Source: Trueperaceae bacterium (GTDB lineage: Bacteria; Deinococcota; Deinococci; Deinococcales; Trueperaceae). From it: a DNA stretch of 16,342 nucleotides. Each line of letters opens with the position of its first letter. Within the stretch, counting starts at the first letter, position 1. The translations under genes and the position numbers were made by a program. Positions 1-13,061 of this stretch are shown here, piece after piece. The DNA is taken from contig PXAU01000175.1 in the NCBI GenBank assembly GCA_003567075.1, forward strand, positions 1 to 16,342, given 5' to 3'. The notes under the pieces were generated by a model. The model made no database searches. It was given only the letters and a program-made list of their open reading frames with translations, and had not been told where the DNA came from.

Positions 1-392
<392 letters not shown>

Positions 393-407
393 GGAGCTGA
401 TCACCAG

Positions 408-4997
<4,590 letters not shown>

Positions 4998-5044
4998 GGT
5001 TGCGGCGGCGGCACGATCGTCGCCTGAAGCGACAGCATGCCTGC

Positions 5045-5079
5045 GCGCGCGGGCCACCGATGGGCGGTGGCCCGCGCGC
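5045..5079 (+). terminator. 15-bp GC hairpin after rpoC
   Basis: A perfect 15-bp inverted repeat (arms 5045-5059 and 5065-5079, loop ATGGG) starts 47 bases after the rpoC stop. The stem is almost all G/C. The bases after it are CTGAGATG, so there is no U-tract. It is probably the end of the rpoBC transcript, either as a U-tract-less terminator or as an RNA 3'-end stabiliser. A separate promoter-like hexamer for the next gene lies just beyond it, which fits a transcription-unit boundary. Confidence 0.65.
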
Positions 5080-5101
5080 CTGAGATGCATGGCATGCGTG
5101 G

Positions 5102-5113
5102 TAGCGTCGCAAC
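5102..5113 (+). promoter_or_regulatory. Leaderless-type promoter of the RNase H-fold gene
   Basis: TAGCGT (5102-5107) matches TANNNT and is followed by exactly six bases and then GTG (5114). With the hexamer at -12 to -7, the first base of the start codon would be +1. No Shine-Dalgarno precedes the GTG and no good -35 is visible. This is a motif-based inference; the same layout recurs at other genes in the window. Confidence 0.5.
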
Positions 5114-5590
5114 GTGAGGTCGGTCCCCAGCGCACTGCCCGCGTCGCTCCCGCCCGCTGCGGCGGTGGCGGGCGCGGCCGTGGTGGCCTTCGATCCCGGT
5201 CGGCGCGTGGGCATCGCCTGGGTGTCGCCCGGCGGCAGCCTGTTGCGTCACGCGGTGATCGGCTCGGCCGAGTTGCCACGTGTACCGGTGCCAGCGGACG
5301 CGCGCGTCGTGATCGGTGATGGCACCGGCAGCCGCGCTCTGGCCGCGGCACTGCGCGCGTTGGGGTTCGATCCCGAGCTGGTGGACGAGGCGGGGACCAG
5401 CGAGATCGGCCGCATGCTCTACTGGCGCCGGCATCCGCCGCGCGGCATCGGTCGCCTGGTACCGCTGGGGCTGCGCGTCCCGCCGCGGCCGGTCGACGAC
5501 TTCGCGGCGTACGCCATCGCGCTGCGCGTGTTGGGGCGGCGCACCGGCCTGACCGATCCAGGCTTCCGATCGCGTCGCCCGGCCACCTGA
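5114..5590 (+). CDS. RuvC/YqgF-like RNase H-fold nuclease
   Basis: A 158-residue protein that looks like a member of the RuvC/YqgF branch of the RNase H fold. The first beta-strand is VVAFDPGRRVGIAWV, with the catalytic-type Asp at residue 27. A VDEAGTSEIGRMLYW segment matches the DE.(T/N)T motif region of YqgF-type nucleases. The C-terminal VDDFAAYAIALRVL supplies the usual final acidic pair. By family analogy it would cleave structured nucleic acid (Holliday junctions or rRNA precursors), but the substrate cannot be read from sequence. The start GTG at 5114 gives a 20-residue Ala/Pro-rich lead-in before the first strand. It is chosen because TAGCGT sits six bases upstream, as in leaderless genes; an internal start would also keep the fold. 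It lies alone between rpoC and the convergent carD gene. Confidence 0.6.
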   Translation: MRSVPSALPASLPPAAAVAGAAVVAFDPGRRVGIAWVSPGGSLLRHAVIGSAELPRVPVPADARVVIGDGTGSRALAAALRALGFDPELVDEAGTSEIGRMLYWRRHPPRGIGRLVPLGLRVPPRPVDDFAAYAIALRVLGRRTGLTDPGFRSRRPAT

Positions 5591-5609
5591 GCGACCAGCG
5601 TGAGGCCAA

Positions 5610-5648
5610 CCGTCGGGGCGACGGGAAGGTTCGCCGTCGCGGCGACGG
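5610..5648. repeat. Twin CCGTCG-NNN-CGACGG inverted repeats
   Basis: Two identical-arm dyads, 5610-5624 (spacer GGG) and 5634-5648 (spacer CGG), lie 24 bases apart just after the stop of the RNase H-fold gene. Each has 6-bp perfect arms and both are followed by G(A). They could be paired protein-binding sites, small RNA hairpins or a local duplication. No coding function is apparent. Confidence 0.55.
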
Positions 5649-5684
5649 GAGCCGCCCGGCCTGCTCGGGCCACGCCCACGACGA

Positions 5685-5712
5685 CGCCCCCGCGGCGTTG
5701 GCCGCAGGGGCG
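5685..5712. terminator. Hairpin between two convergent genes
   Basis: Arms CGCCCCcGCGGC (5685-5696) and GCCGCaGGGGCG (5701-5712) pair over 12 positions with one mismatch, around a GTTG tetraloop. On the plus strand it is followed by a pyrimidine-rich CGGTCTTCCT stretch. It sits between the stop codons of the RNase H-fold gene and carD, where a bidirectional terminator is expected. The lack of a real U-run keeps this moderate. Confidence 0.6.
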
Positions 5713-5764
5713 CGGTCTTCCTGGTCACCCGACACTGACGGCGTTGCCGCCAGGCCGGTGGGGT

Positions 5765-6271
5765 TCAGTTCAGGTCGTCGTCCTCGCCGGCGTCGATCAT
5801 CGCGCGCGCTTCGGCCTGGCTGATGTCGAGGACGGCGCTCACCTCACCGGCGAGCAGCCGCAGCGCGCGCCGGTACGCCTGCCGGTCGAGGTCGGGGAGG
5901 CCCCGCTCGAGATCCCAACGGCGCAGTTCCGAGGCCAGCGTGGCGATCTGGTACGGGTCACCGCTGGTGAGGATGTCGGTCACCTTGCGATGCCGGGCGG
6001 CCCACTGCTTGGGCAGCGTGATGCGTCCGTGCTGTAGACGCTCGAGGACGGCTTGGACCTCGTCCTTGGTCAGGGCCGGGCGCAAGCCGGCTTCCTGCGG
6101 CGCGTGGACGGGCACGAACGCGCGCGAGGTCCCGTTGGGGAAGTCCACCTGGTAGTACTTGTGATCGTTCCCGGCGACCGTCTTGACGGTGGTCCCCGAA
6201 ACGATGCCCACGCCGTACGGCGGAAGCACGACCTGGTCGCCGTTCTTGAACGTCTTCGGCGAGTCTTTCAA
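5765..6271 (-). CDS. carD: CarD-family transcriptional regulator
   Basis: A 168-residue CarD/CdnL-type protein. In Thermus and mycobacteria these bind the RNA polymerase beta lobe and stabilise the open promoter complex. The N-terminal Tudor-like RNA polymerase-interaction domain spans residues ~8-60, starting FKNGDQVVLPPYGVGIVSG. The helical C-terminal DNA-binding domain follows; W90 in the LPKQWAARHRK stretch is in the position of the tryptophan that wedges into the upstream edge of the bubble. The acidic tail ends GEDDDLN. The start is TTG at 6271, supported by AAGGGAG eight bases upstream and by the family N-terminus. It lies one gene away from rpoBC, its presumed protein partner. The gene converges with the RNase H-fold gene. 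Confidence 0.93.
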   Translation of the reverse strand: MKDSPKTFKNGDQVVLPPYGVGIVSGTTVKTVAGNDHKYYQVDFPNGTSRAFVPVHAPQEAGLRPALTKDEVQAVLERLQHGRITLPKQWAARHRKVTDILTSGDPYQIATLASELRRWDLERGLPDLDRQAYRRALRLLAGEVSAVLDISQAEARAMIDAGEDDDLN

Positions 6272-6279
6272 CGCGAGAA

Positions 6280-6286
6280 CTCCCTT
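6280..6286 (-). promoter_or_regulatory. Shine-Dalgarno that fixes the carD TTG start
   Basis: On the minus strand AAGGGAG occupies 6286 to 6280, eight bases before TTG (6271-6269). This decides the unusual start. It also shows that carD is translated by a conventional SD route, unlike several neighbours that have no SD. Confidence 0.75.
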
Positions 6287-6311
6287 CGGCCGACAGACAC
6301 CACACGAAGCG

Positions 6312-6404
6312 CTACGAACGCGCAGCGATGCATGTCGGTTGTTGGTGATGCTGGCTAGGGTGGCACGAGCTTTTCGTCGGGTGGACGGCGCTCGGCTCCA
6401 TCAC
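6312..6404 (-). CDS. Possible 30-codon leaderless leader ORF upstream of carD
   Basis: On the minus strand, GTG (6404) or the adjacent in-frame ATG (6401) opens a frame that closes at TAG (6314-6312). It would encode about 30 residues rich in His, Gln, Pro and Ser, with a HPSQHHQQPTC core. The GTG lies exactly six bases after the TACAAT -10 box, the spacing of a leaderless start, and the ORF ends 40 bases before the carD start. I do not recognise the peptide. It could be a regulatory leader peptide or chance; the only support is the position relative to the promoter. Confidence 0.3.
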   Translation of the reverse strand: MMEPSAVHPTKSSCHPSQHHQQPTCIAARS

Positions 6405-6410
6405 CCGCGC

Positions 6411-6439
6411 ATTGTAGCAGACGAAGGGGCCCCTTGCAC
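6411..6439 (-). promoter_or_regulatory. Putative carD promoter
   Basis: On the minus strand TACAAT (6416-6411) is a near-consensus -10 box in the 188-base region between the EamA gene and carD. Seventeen bases upstream is GTGCAA (6439-6434), a weak -35. The predicted start near 6404 gives an RNA leader of about 130 bases before the carD TTG. The -10 is convincing; the -35 is not. Confidence 0.5.
6424..6435. promoter_or_regulatory. Perfect palindrome AAGGGGCCCCTT in the carD promoter
   Basis: A perfect 12-bp palindrome lies between the -10 and -35 positions of the putative carD promoter. A dimeric regulator bound here would block or bend the promoter. A second palindrome, ACCGGCCGGT (6451-6460), lies just upstream and ends on the first base of the EamA stop codon's complement. 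Short GC palindromes do arise by chance in DNA of this composition. Confidence 0.35.
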
Positions 6440-6459
6440 GCCCTGGCGCCACCGGCCGG

Positions 6460-7380
6460 TCACGTCCCTGACGGCGTCTGCTGCACCAGCGGGGAGCGTG
6501 AGCGCACGGTCAGGAGCACGCCCGCGAGCACCAACGACGCGCCGATCAGCGTGAGCGGCCCAGGCATCTCGGTGAACAGCCACCAGGCTACCAGACCGGC
6601 ACCGACGGGCTCCAAGAGCGTAGCGGTGGCGACCTTGGTGGGGTCGAGATGCTTGAGCGCGAAGTTGATGCCGGTGTGCCCGATCGATTGCGGGACCAGC
6701 GCCAGCAGCACCACCCACAGGTAGCTCGCAGCCGGGTAGTCGAGGTAGGCATGCGCGAAGAGGAGCGGCAGCGGCGCCAACACCAGCGCTGCCACGGCGT
6801 AGGCCACCCCGACGTAGGCTTGCAGCGATAGACCGTGGCGTTGGGCGCTACGTCCCAGCAACAGGTAGCCCGCGCCGGCCATCGCACCCACCAGCGCCAA
6901 GCCGTTCCCCAGGAGCGGAGCGGTGGCGCCGGAAGCGCCGCCGCCGGTGTCACCGAAGGCGATCACCGCGCCGCCGGCGACGGCGGTCAGCACGCCCAGC
7001 AGCACCGTCAGGGTCGGCGGTTGGCCGAGCACGAGCCAGGCCAGCATGGCGACCCACAGCGGTATGGTGGCGACGAGCGTCACCGAGGCCGCGACCGTGG
7101 TGTAGCTGAGCGAGCTGATCCAGGTCGCGAAGTGGATGCCGAGCAGGACGCCCGCTGCCACGCTGGCCCAGCCGGTGCCGGCGGCGAGTGGTGTGCGCCG
7201 CAGCGCGCGCAGCGTCCACGGGAGCAGCACCAGGCAGGCGATCGCCATGCGCCAGAAGGCGACCACCACGCCCGGGGCGTCGGCCAGGCGCACGAAGATG
7301 GCGGCCAGGCTGACGGCCAGGATGGCGATGGTCAGGATCGCGTAGATCCGCGCGCTCTGAGGCTGCGTCACGCGCGGCAT
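6460..7380 (-). CDS. EamA/DMT-family transporter
   Basis: A 306-residue drug/metabolite-transporter-superfamily permease with about ten hydrophobic helices in two EamA repeats. The first repeat runs from IYAILTIAILAVSLAAIFVRLADAPG, with AFWRMAIACLVLLPW as helix 2. The second repeat begins around LLGNGLALVGAMAGAGYLLLGR. Near the C-terminus, FALKHLDPTKVATATLLEPVGA and FTEMPGPLTLIGASLVLAGV are typical EamA signatures. It sits in the cytoplasmic membrane and probably exports or imports a small metabolite that sequence alone does not reveal. The start ATG at 7380 is the first that fits the family N-terminus; the frame is open further upstream but would then run into the divergent glucosidase gene. 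No SD precedes the ATG. If TACGAT (7384-7379) is a -10 box, the true start is the GTG at 7371. Confidence 0.88.
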   Translation of the reverse strand: MPRVTQPQSARIYAILTIAILAVSLAAIFVRLADAPGVVVAFWRMAIACLVLLPWTLRALRRTPLAAGTGWASVAAGVLLGIHFATWISSLSYTTVAASVTLVATIPLWVAMLAWLVLGQPPTLTVLLGVLTAVAGGAVIAFGDTGGGASGATAPLLGNGLALVGAMAGAGYLLLGRSAQRHGLSLQAYVGVAYAVAALVLAPLPLLFAHAYLDYPAASYLWVVLLALVPQSIGHTGINFALKHLDPTKVATATLLEPVGAGLVAWWLFTEMPGPLTLIGASLVLAGVLLTVRSRSPLVQQTPSGT

Positions 7381-7402
7381 CGTACCGCGCGCGGCTGGTA
7401 CG

Positions 7403-7405
<3 letters not shown>
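7378..7405. promoter_or_regulatory. Inverted repeat spanning both divergent start codons
   Basis: CATCGTACC (7378-7386) and GGTACGATG (7397-7405) are perfect 9-bp arms around a 10-base GC spacer. The left arm contains the complement of the EamA ATG and the right arm contains the glucosidase ATG. Each arm also contains TACGAT reading outward, which matches TANNNT. The element could be an operator, a two-way leaderless promoter, or both. Confidence 0.55.
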
Positions 7406-8760
<1,355 letters not shown>

Positions 8761-8779
<19 letters not shown>

Positions 8780-8842
8780 GGGCGGCGCGTCGCGTCGGGG
8801 TCGGGGTCGGCGTCGGGGTCGAGGCGAGCGGCGCGGTGCGTT
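8761..8842 (+). repeat. Direct duplication flanking a GTCGGG tandem repeat
   Basis: Two 17-base copies of GAGCG(A/G)CGCGGTGCGTT (8761-8777 and 8826-8842) differ at one base. Between them lie five consecutive 6-base units of the GTCGGG type (8794-8823: GTCGGG, GTCGGG, GTCGGC, GTCGGG, GTCGAG). The first 17-mer runs into the glucosidase stop codon and the second into the stop codon of the convergent DUF423 gene. This looks like a small slippage or duplication event. Confidence 0.7.
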
Positions 8843-9254
8843 ACCGGGGGCCGGGCCCTCCGCTCGGCGTCACGGCGCGCCAGCCGGCCCACGCGAGCCG
8901 CAGCCAACCGGCGATCATCAAGGCCCCGCCGATCGGCGCGACCGCACCGAAGCCGCCGACATCGGTCGCCACCAGCGCGTAGAGGCTCCCCGAGAAGACC
9001 AGCGATCCGGCCAGCAGGAGCCAGGCCGCGCTGCGCGCGCCAGGGTGCGAGGTCGCGGCGACGGCCCCCAGCGCGGCTGCCAGAGCGTGCAGCAGGTGGT
9101 AGCGCACCGCCGTCTCGAACGTCACCAACCGCTCGGGTGTGACGACGTCGGCCAGCGCGTGGGCCCCGAAGGCGCCGAGAGCGACGCCGAGCGCGCCCCA
9201 CGAGGCCGCGACAGCCAAGGCCGCGGCGCCCGTGGCTCGCCCGGCTGACACCAT
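8841..9254 (-). CDS. DUF423 family small membrane protein
   Basis: A 137-residue integral membrane protein of the DUF423 (YgdD-like) family, whose function is unknown. The diagnostic sequence GALGVALGAFGAHAL is followed by ETAVRYHLLHALAAALGA, then AAWLLLAGSLVFSGSLYALV and APIGGALMIAGWLRLAW. These give about four membrane helices. The start is taken as ATG at 9254 because its A is the last base of the upstream ATPase stop (TGATG overlap), typical of translational coupling. A TTG one codon earlier is possible. It is the last gene of the minus-strand run and converges with the glucosidase gene. Nothing in its sequence ties it functionally to the ABC transporter beyond position. Confidence 0.9.
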   Translation of the reverse strand: MVSAGRATGAAALAVAASWGALGVALGAFGAHALADVVTPERLVTFETAVRYHLLHALAAALGAVAATSHPGARSAAWLLLAGSLVFSGSLYALVATDVGGFGAVAPIGGALMIAGWLRLAWAGWRAVTPSGGPGPR

Positions 9255-10018
9255 CAACGGCTCGTGAGCGGGACCGCCCTGTCGGCCGTGGGCGCCGGAC
9301 CGGTCAGCGCAGCGTCCTGCAAGCCCGCCTCGGGCACCGTGGCGCCACCGTGGTCGACCGAATCCAGCCGGCCGTCCAGCAGCCGCAGGCGCGAATGCGC
9401 ACGGCCGGCCAACGCCACGTCGTGGGTGACCAGCACCACCGTTCGACCGTCCAGGGCCACCTGCTCCAGCGCACTCAGCACGAGCGCGCCGTTGGCGGAG
9501 TCGAGCGATCCGGTAGGCTCGTCCGCGAAGACGACCGCCGGGTCGTTCGCCAGCGCCCGCGCCAGGGCGACACGCTGCCGCTCGCCGCCCGAGAGCTTGT
9601 GCGGCAAGTGATCGGCCCGGTGCAGCAAGCCCACGCGCTCGAGCGTCTCGCGGGCGCGCTCATCGCGCTCGGCGCGCGGCACGCCCGCCAGACCGAGCGG
9701 GAGGGCGACGTTCTGCAAGGCGCTGAAGACCGTCACCAGGTTGAAGCTCTGGAACACGAAACCGAAGCTGCGCAGGCGCAGTCCCGAGCGCTCGCGTTCG
9801 GGCAACCGGTTGATGGCGACGTCGCCGAGCCAGACCTCGCCGGCGCTGGGGACGTCGAACCCGGCGAGCAGGTTGAGCAGGGGCGACTTGCCCGATCCGG
9901 AGGGCCCCAACACGGCCGTGACCTTGCCCGGTTCGAAGGCGTGGTCGAAGGACCGGAGGGCATGAACGTCGCCGGCGGGCGTGACGTAGGTCTTGCGAAG
10001 GCCGGAGGCGCGCAGCAC
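9254..10018 (-). CDS. ABC transporter ATP-binding protein (MacB/LolD type)
   Basis: A 254-residue ATPase that should energise the MacB/FtsX-type permease encoded two genes upstream. Walker A is GPSGSGKS (38-45), the Q-loop is Q90, the signature is LSGGERQR (142-149), Walker B is VVFADE (D166, E167), and the switch histidine is H199. The residue after GKS is proline (P46, codon CCC at 9883-9881) where nearly all ABC ATPases have threonine. The RSFGFVFQSFNLV and DEPTGSLDS segments are typical of the LolD/MacB group. A ~25-residue Pro/Ala-rich tail follows the core. The GTG start at 10018 has no SD, but TACGCT lies seven bases upstream, so an extra internal leaderless promoter is possible. It lies 52 bases after the DUF2207 gene. 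Confidence 0.95.
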   Translation of the reverse strand: MLRASGLRKTYVTPAGDVHALRSFDHAFEPGKVTAVLGPSGSGKSPLLNLLAGFDVPSAGEVWLGDVAINRLPERERSGLRLRSFGFVFQSFNLVTVFSALQNVALPLGLAGVPRAERDERARETLERVGLLHRADHLPHKLSGGERQRVALARALANDPAVVFADEPTGSLDSANGALVLSALEQVALDGRTVVLVTHDVALAGRAHSRLRLLDGRLDSVDHGGATVPEAGLQDAALTGPAPTADRAVPLTSR

Positions 10019-10031
10019 GCTCGCCAGCGTA
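10019..10031 (-). promoter_or_regulatory. Possible internal leaderless promoter before the ABC ATPase
   Basis: On the minus strand TACGCT is followed by seven bases (GGCGAGC) and then the GTG start at 10018. A second TANNNT (TAGGGT) lies just upstream. No SD is seen. The match to the other leaderless sites is the only evidence, so the gene may simply be read from the operon transcript. Confidence 0.3.
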
Positions 10032-10070
10032 CCCTACGCGGGCCGCGAGAAGTGTGGGCCAGCGCGGGTC

Positions 10071-11876
10071 TCAGCGACCGCCGGAGGACCCGCCGCCGCC
10101 GCCACCGCCGCCGCCGGACGACGAGCCGCCCGACGAGGCCGAGGCGCCCGAACTGGCGAGGGCTCGCGACAACTGCCCGATGGACCGTGACATCTGCCCG
10201 AGGTCGCGCGCGCTGGTCGCGCCCAGCCAGCTCCCGCGTGCGATCATGGCGTGCTGGTCGACGCCCGCGGCCGGCGCTGCGCGTTGCAGCGTACGCAGGA
10301 AGCGCTCCGCCACGCCGAGCGCGGCGGCGTAGGCGTAGTAGCGATCCCACAGCATGAAGAAGTCCGGTGGGGCGTCGCGCATGCGGGTGTAGTCGGTGAG
10401 CGTGCGTCGGAAGCCCAGCCAGTGGGCGCGCTCCTGCGCGATCTCGGGCCGCCAGGCAGGCAGGCTGATCGCGGCCACGATCAACAGCACCACCACCAGG
10501 ACGGCCGCGGCGATCGAAAGCACCATCGCAAGGTCGAGGGTGAGCCAGATGGCGACGCCCGTGCCGAGCCCTACCAGCAGGCTGCGGACGGTCCAGCGGT
10601 TGCGCGCGGCCAGGCTCTCAGGCGTGAGGTACGGGCCGCCGTAGAACCCTTCGCCCCAGGCCTTGACCTGGCGCCCGAAGGCGGCCAGGAAGCGCTGGGC
10701 GTGGCTGCGTCCGTAGCGCGTCAGCTCAGCGATCGTGACCGACGCAGCGTCGCTGGCCCCGCTGCGACCGCTGGCCGCGGCGCGCTCCAAGTACCCCAGC
10801 ACGGCCTCCTCGAAGACCTCCAGCGGGTCCTCGCTCGGGCGCTCGTCGAGGTGGATCACCAGGCGCCTGCCCTCGCCCTCGAAGCGCAGGAAGCCGCGCC
10901 GGGCCAGGTCCATGATGGTGGCGAACCAGGCCGGTCCCATGGCGCTGCTGGCGGTCTGTTGATGCAGCAGCGTGGTCACGGCGGCGGGTGCGATGTCGCG
11001 CGGCGGCTCGAAGGGGTAGCGCATGGCGTCGACCCGCGGCTCGCGTCCGACGCGGCGATAGGCGCCGATGATGCCAAGCGTCAGGTACACAAGCCCGGCT
11101 GCCGGCAGCAGCGCCCAGGCGGGGTGGCCGCGGACGGCGCGCCAGAAGCGCTGCTGCTCGTGCAGGCCCGAGACCTCGGCCTGGTCGCGCAACAGTCGCT
11201 CGAAGCCGGGACGATCGCTGCGCAGCGTGAAGAGCGCCGGGTCCATCAGGTAGCGGATCTCGACCCCGTCGCCGGCCGGCACCTGGTTGAAGGCGACCTC
11301 CAGCAGCGAGCGGTCGGGCGAGAGGCGCACGGTGGGCTCCTCGGGGTTGGCGTAGCGCATGACGTAGGCGTCGTACGGCGCCGCCATGGGACCCGGTGCG
11401 TGCACCCGGAGCTGATAGCCGAGCACCACCGGGCGGTCGCGCTCGAGGATGTTCCAGTACCACTGGACCACGTCGCTATAGGCGTCCACGGTGCCGTCGA
11501 GGCGGTAGGCGAAGCGGACCCGGCGCTCGCTCACGCGCGCGTCCTGCCGCACGACTACCTCGGTGCCGCCGTCGCAGGGTTGGCTGAGCCCGATCGCGTT
11601 CGGGCCGGGCGAGAGCGCAACGGTCTCGCCCTCCAACAGCGTGAGGCGCTCGCCCGAGCGCAGGTGGACGCAGACGAAGGCCTCGCGGAAGTCCTCGTCC
11701 GTCCACAACGTGCGTTCGTCACGTACCTCGACACCGCCATCGGGGAGGATGCGCACGTCCTGGACGACGTCGCGCCACTCGAAGCGGGCCTGCGCCAGGC
11801 CCAGCGCCAACAGGCAGAACAGGCCCAGGAGCGCCACTACGGTGGCACGTCGTCGCCAGCGGGCGAGCGCGATCAT
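10071..11876 (-). CDS. DUF2207 family membrane protein
   Basis: A 601-residue protein with the DUF2207 architecture; the family's function is not established. A signal sequence (hydrophobic residues 11-30, likely cleavage after AQA) leads into an extracytoplasmic beta-rich domain (~31-245) beginning FEWRDVVQDVRILPDGGVEV. A transmembrane helix follows at ~255-273. A cytoplasmic-type segment has helical WFATIMDLARRGFLRFEG. Two close helices lie at ~431-449 and ~451-472. The C-terminus is a low-complexity Ser/Gly tail with nine consecutive glycines, which is common in this family. ATG at 11876 overlaps the permease stop by four bases (ATGA), so the two are cotranslated. Its position between permease and ATPase suggests a part in the same envelope process, which is inference. 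Confidence 0.9.
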   Translation of the reverse strand: MIALARWRRRATVVALLGLFCLLALGLAQARFEWRDVVQDVRILPDGGVEVRDERTLWTDEDFREAFVCVHLRSGERLTLLEGETVALSPGPNAIGLSQPCDGGTEVVVRQDARVSERRVRFAYRLDGTVDAYSDVVQWYWNILERDRPVVLGYQLRVHAPGPMAAPYDAYVMRYANPEEPTVRLSPDRSLLEVAFNQVPAGDGVEIRYLMDPALFTLRSDRPGFERLLRDQAEVSGLHEQQRFWRAVRGHPAWALLPAAGLVYLTLGIIGAYRRVGREPRVDAMRYPFEPPRDIAPAAVTTLLHQQTASSAMGPAWFATIMDLARRGFLRFEGEGRRLVIHLDERPSEDPLEVFEEAVLGYLERAAASGRSGASDAASVTIAELTRYGRSHAQRFLAAFGRQVKAWGEGFYGGPYLTPESLAARNRWTVRSLLVGLGTGVAIWLTLDLAMVLSIAAAVLVVVLLIVAAISLPAWRPEIAQERAHWLGFRRTLTDYTRMRDAPPDFFMLWDRYYAYAAALGVAERFLRTLQRAAPAAGVDQHAMIARGSWLGATSARDLGQMSRSIGQLSRALASSGASASSGGSSSGGGGGGGGGSSGGR

Positions 11877-13054
11877 TCGCGCGCTACCGCGACCGCGATC
11901 GGCACGCGCGCAGCGCGCGCGGCCGGCAGGAGGCCCGAGAGGAGGCCGACGCCGCCGGCGACGGCGACCGCGAAGGCCACGAGCCGCGGCGTCACCGCGG
12001 CCACGTCGAGTCCGATCAGGTCGAGGGCGTACTGGTTCACCGCAAGCGCCCCCACGTAACCGACGGCGATTCCGGCCAGCGCCCCGACCAGGGCCAGCAC
12101 CATCGCCTCGAACAGGACCAGCCCCATCAGGAAGCGCGGCCGTGCACCGACGGCGCGCACGACGCCGAACTCGCGGGTGCGCTCGAACACGCTCATGAGC
12201 ATCGTGTTGGCGACGGCGATGCCCCCGACGATCAGGGCGATGGCGCTGATGCCCAGGCGGACCACGTCGGAGATGCGCACCGCACGCTCGAACACCGAGC
12301 TCAGGTCGCTGCGGGTCTGGAAGCCCAGCTCCGGATAGGCTTCGCGCAGCGCCTCCGCGGTGCTGCCGGCCGTGCTGGGGTCGTCGAGCTCGAGCGTCAG
12401 GAACGACAGCCGGTCCTCGGCGCCCAGCGCGGCCTGCAGCGGCTCGAGCGGCACCAGGATGGCGTTGTCGAGCAGCCCGCCGTCGGCAACGGCGATGCCG
12501 ACCACTTCGAAGGCGGCGCTTGGGTTCAGGCGCAGCACGTCCCCGACCGCGATGCCGCCGCGCTGGGCGGTCTGCTCGCCGACGACGGCGGGGCCCACGA
12601 CCGGCACGCGGCCGTCGTCGCCGCGCTCGACGCGAGCGGGCGCCAGATCGCGGCCCTCCACGATCGTGTAATCGCGGTAGAGGCGGCCTAAGTCCGTGTC
12701 CTCGGGGATGCCGTAGAACATGAACGCGGTGGCGGCGGCCAACGAACCGCGCAAGTACAGCAGCACCGGCGTGATGGCGCTGATGCCATACGCCTCCGCC
12801 TCCTCCTCGATGGCGCCGAGGTAGCGCTGGGGCAACTGTGGGACGGAACTGAGCGAGGTCGTGTCGAACACGCCGTAGCTGACCTGGATGTCGGGCCCGA
12901 GCCCGGCGAGACCGGTGTCGAAGGCTTGCCTGAGCCCCTCACCGAGCGACAGGAAGACGACGGTCGAGCCGACCGCGATGGCGATGCCCAAGGCGGTCAG
13001 GGCCGTGCGCAGCGGGCGCCGCGTGAGCGACGCGAAGGCGAACTGTGCGATCAT
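11873..13054 (-). CDS. ABC transporter permease (MacB/FtsX domain)
   Basis: A 393-residue permease of the MacB type. Helix 1 is at ~18-37 after a cytoplasmic SLTRRPLRTALTALGI entry motif. A large periplasmic core domain covers ~40-262. The FtsX domain has three helices at ~263-283, ~311-335 and ~357-380. The loop NTMLMSVFERTREFGVVRAVGA is the classic coupling segment that contacts the ATPase. MacB-type systems act as mechanotransmitters or extruders of lipids, peptides or lipoproteins; the substrate here is unknown. The start is ATG at 13054, seven bases after the RodZ-like stop. The frame remains open 72 bases further upstream inside that gene, but the MIAQFAFASLTRRPLRT start matches the family. 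The downstream DUF2207 gene overlaps by four bases, and the ATPase follows it. Confidence 0.93.
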   Translation of the reverse strand: MIAQFAFASLTRRPLRTALTALGIAIAVGSTVVFLSLGEGLRQAFDTGLAGLGPDIQVSYGVFDTTSLSSVPQLPQRYLGAIEEEAEAYGISAITPVLLYLRGSLAAATAFMFYGIPEDTDLGRLYRDYTIVEGRDLAPARVERGDDGRVPVVGPAVVGEQTAQRGGIAVGDVLRLNPSAAFEVVGIAVADGGLLDNAILVPLEPLQAALGAEDRLSFLTLELDDPSTAGSTAEALREAYPELGFQTRSDLSSVFERAVRISDVVRLGISAIALIVGGIAVANTMLMSVFERTREFGVVRAVGARPRFLMGLVLFEAMVLALVGALAGIAVGYVGALAVNQYALDLIGLDVAAVTPRLVAFAVAVAGGVGLLSGLLPAARAARVPIAVAVARE

Positions 13055-13061
13055 GCGCGGC

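Noticed and set aside
8794..8823. Short tandem units as a possible CRISPR-like array
   Set aside because: Units are 6 bases with no spacers and no cas genes nearby; a simple-sequence repeat.
10251..12059. 602-residue plus-strand open frame opposite the DUF2207 gene
   Set aside because: It mirrors a gene with a clear signal peptide, membrane helices and a family tail. The shadow product has no domain or start signal.
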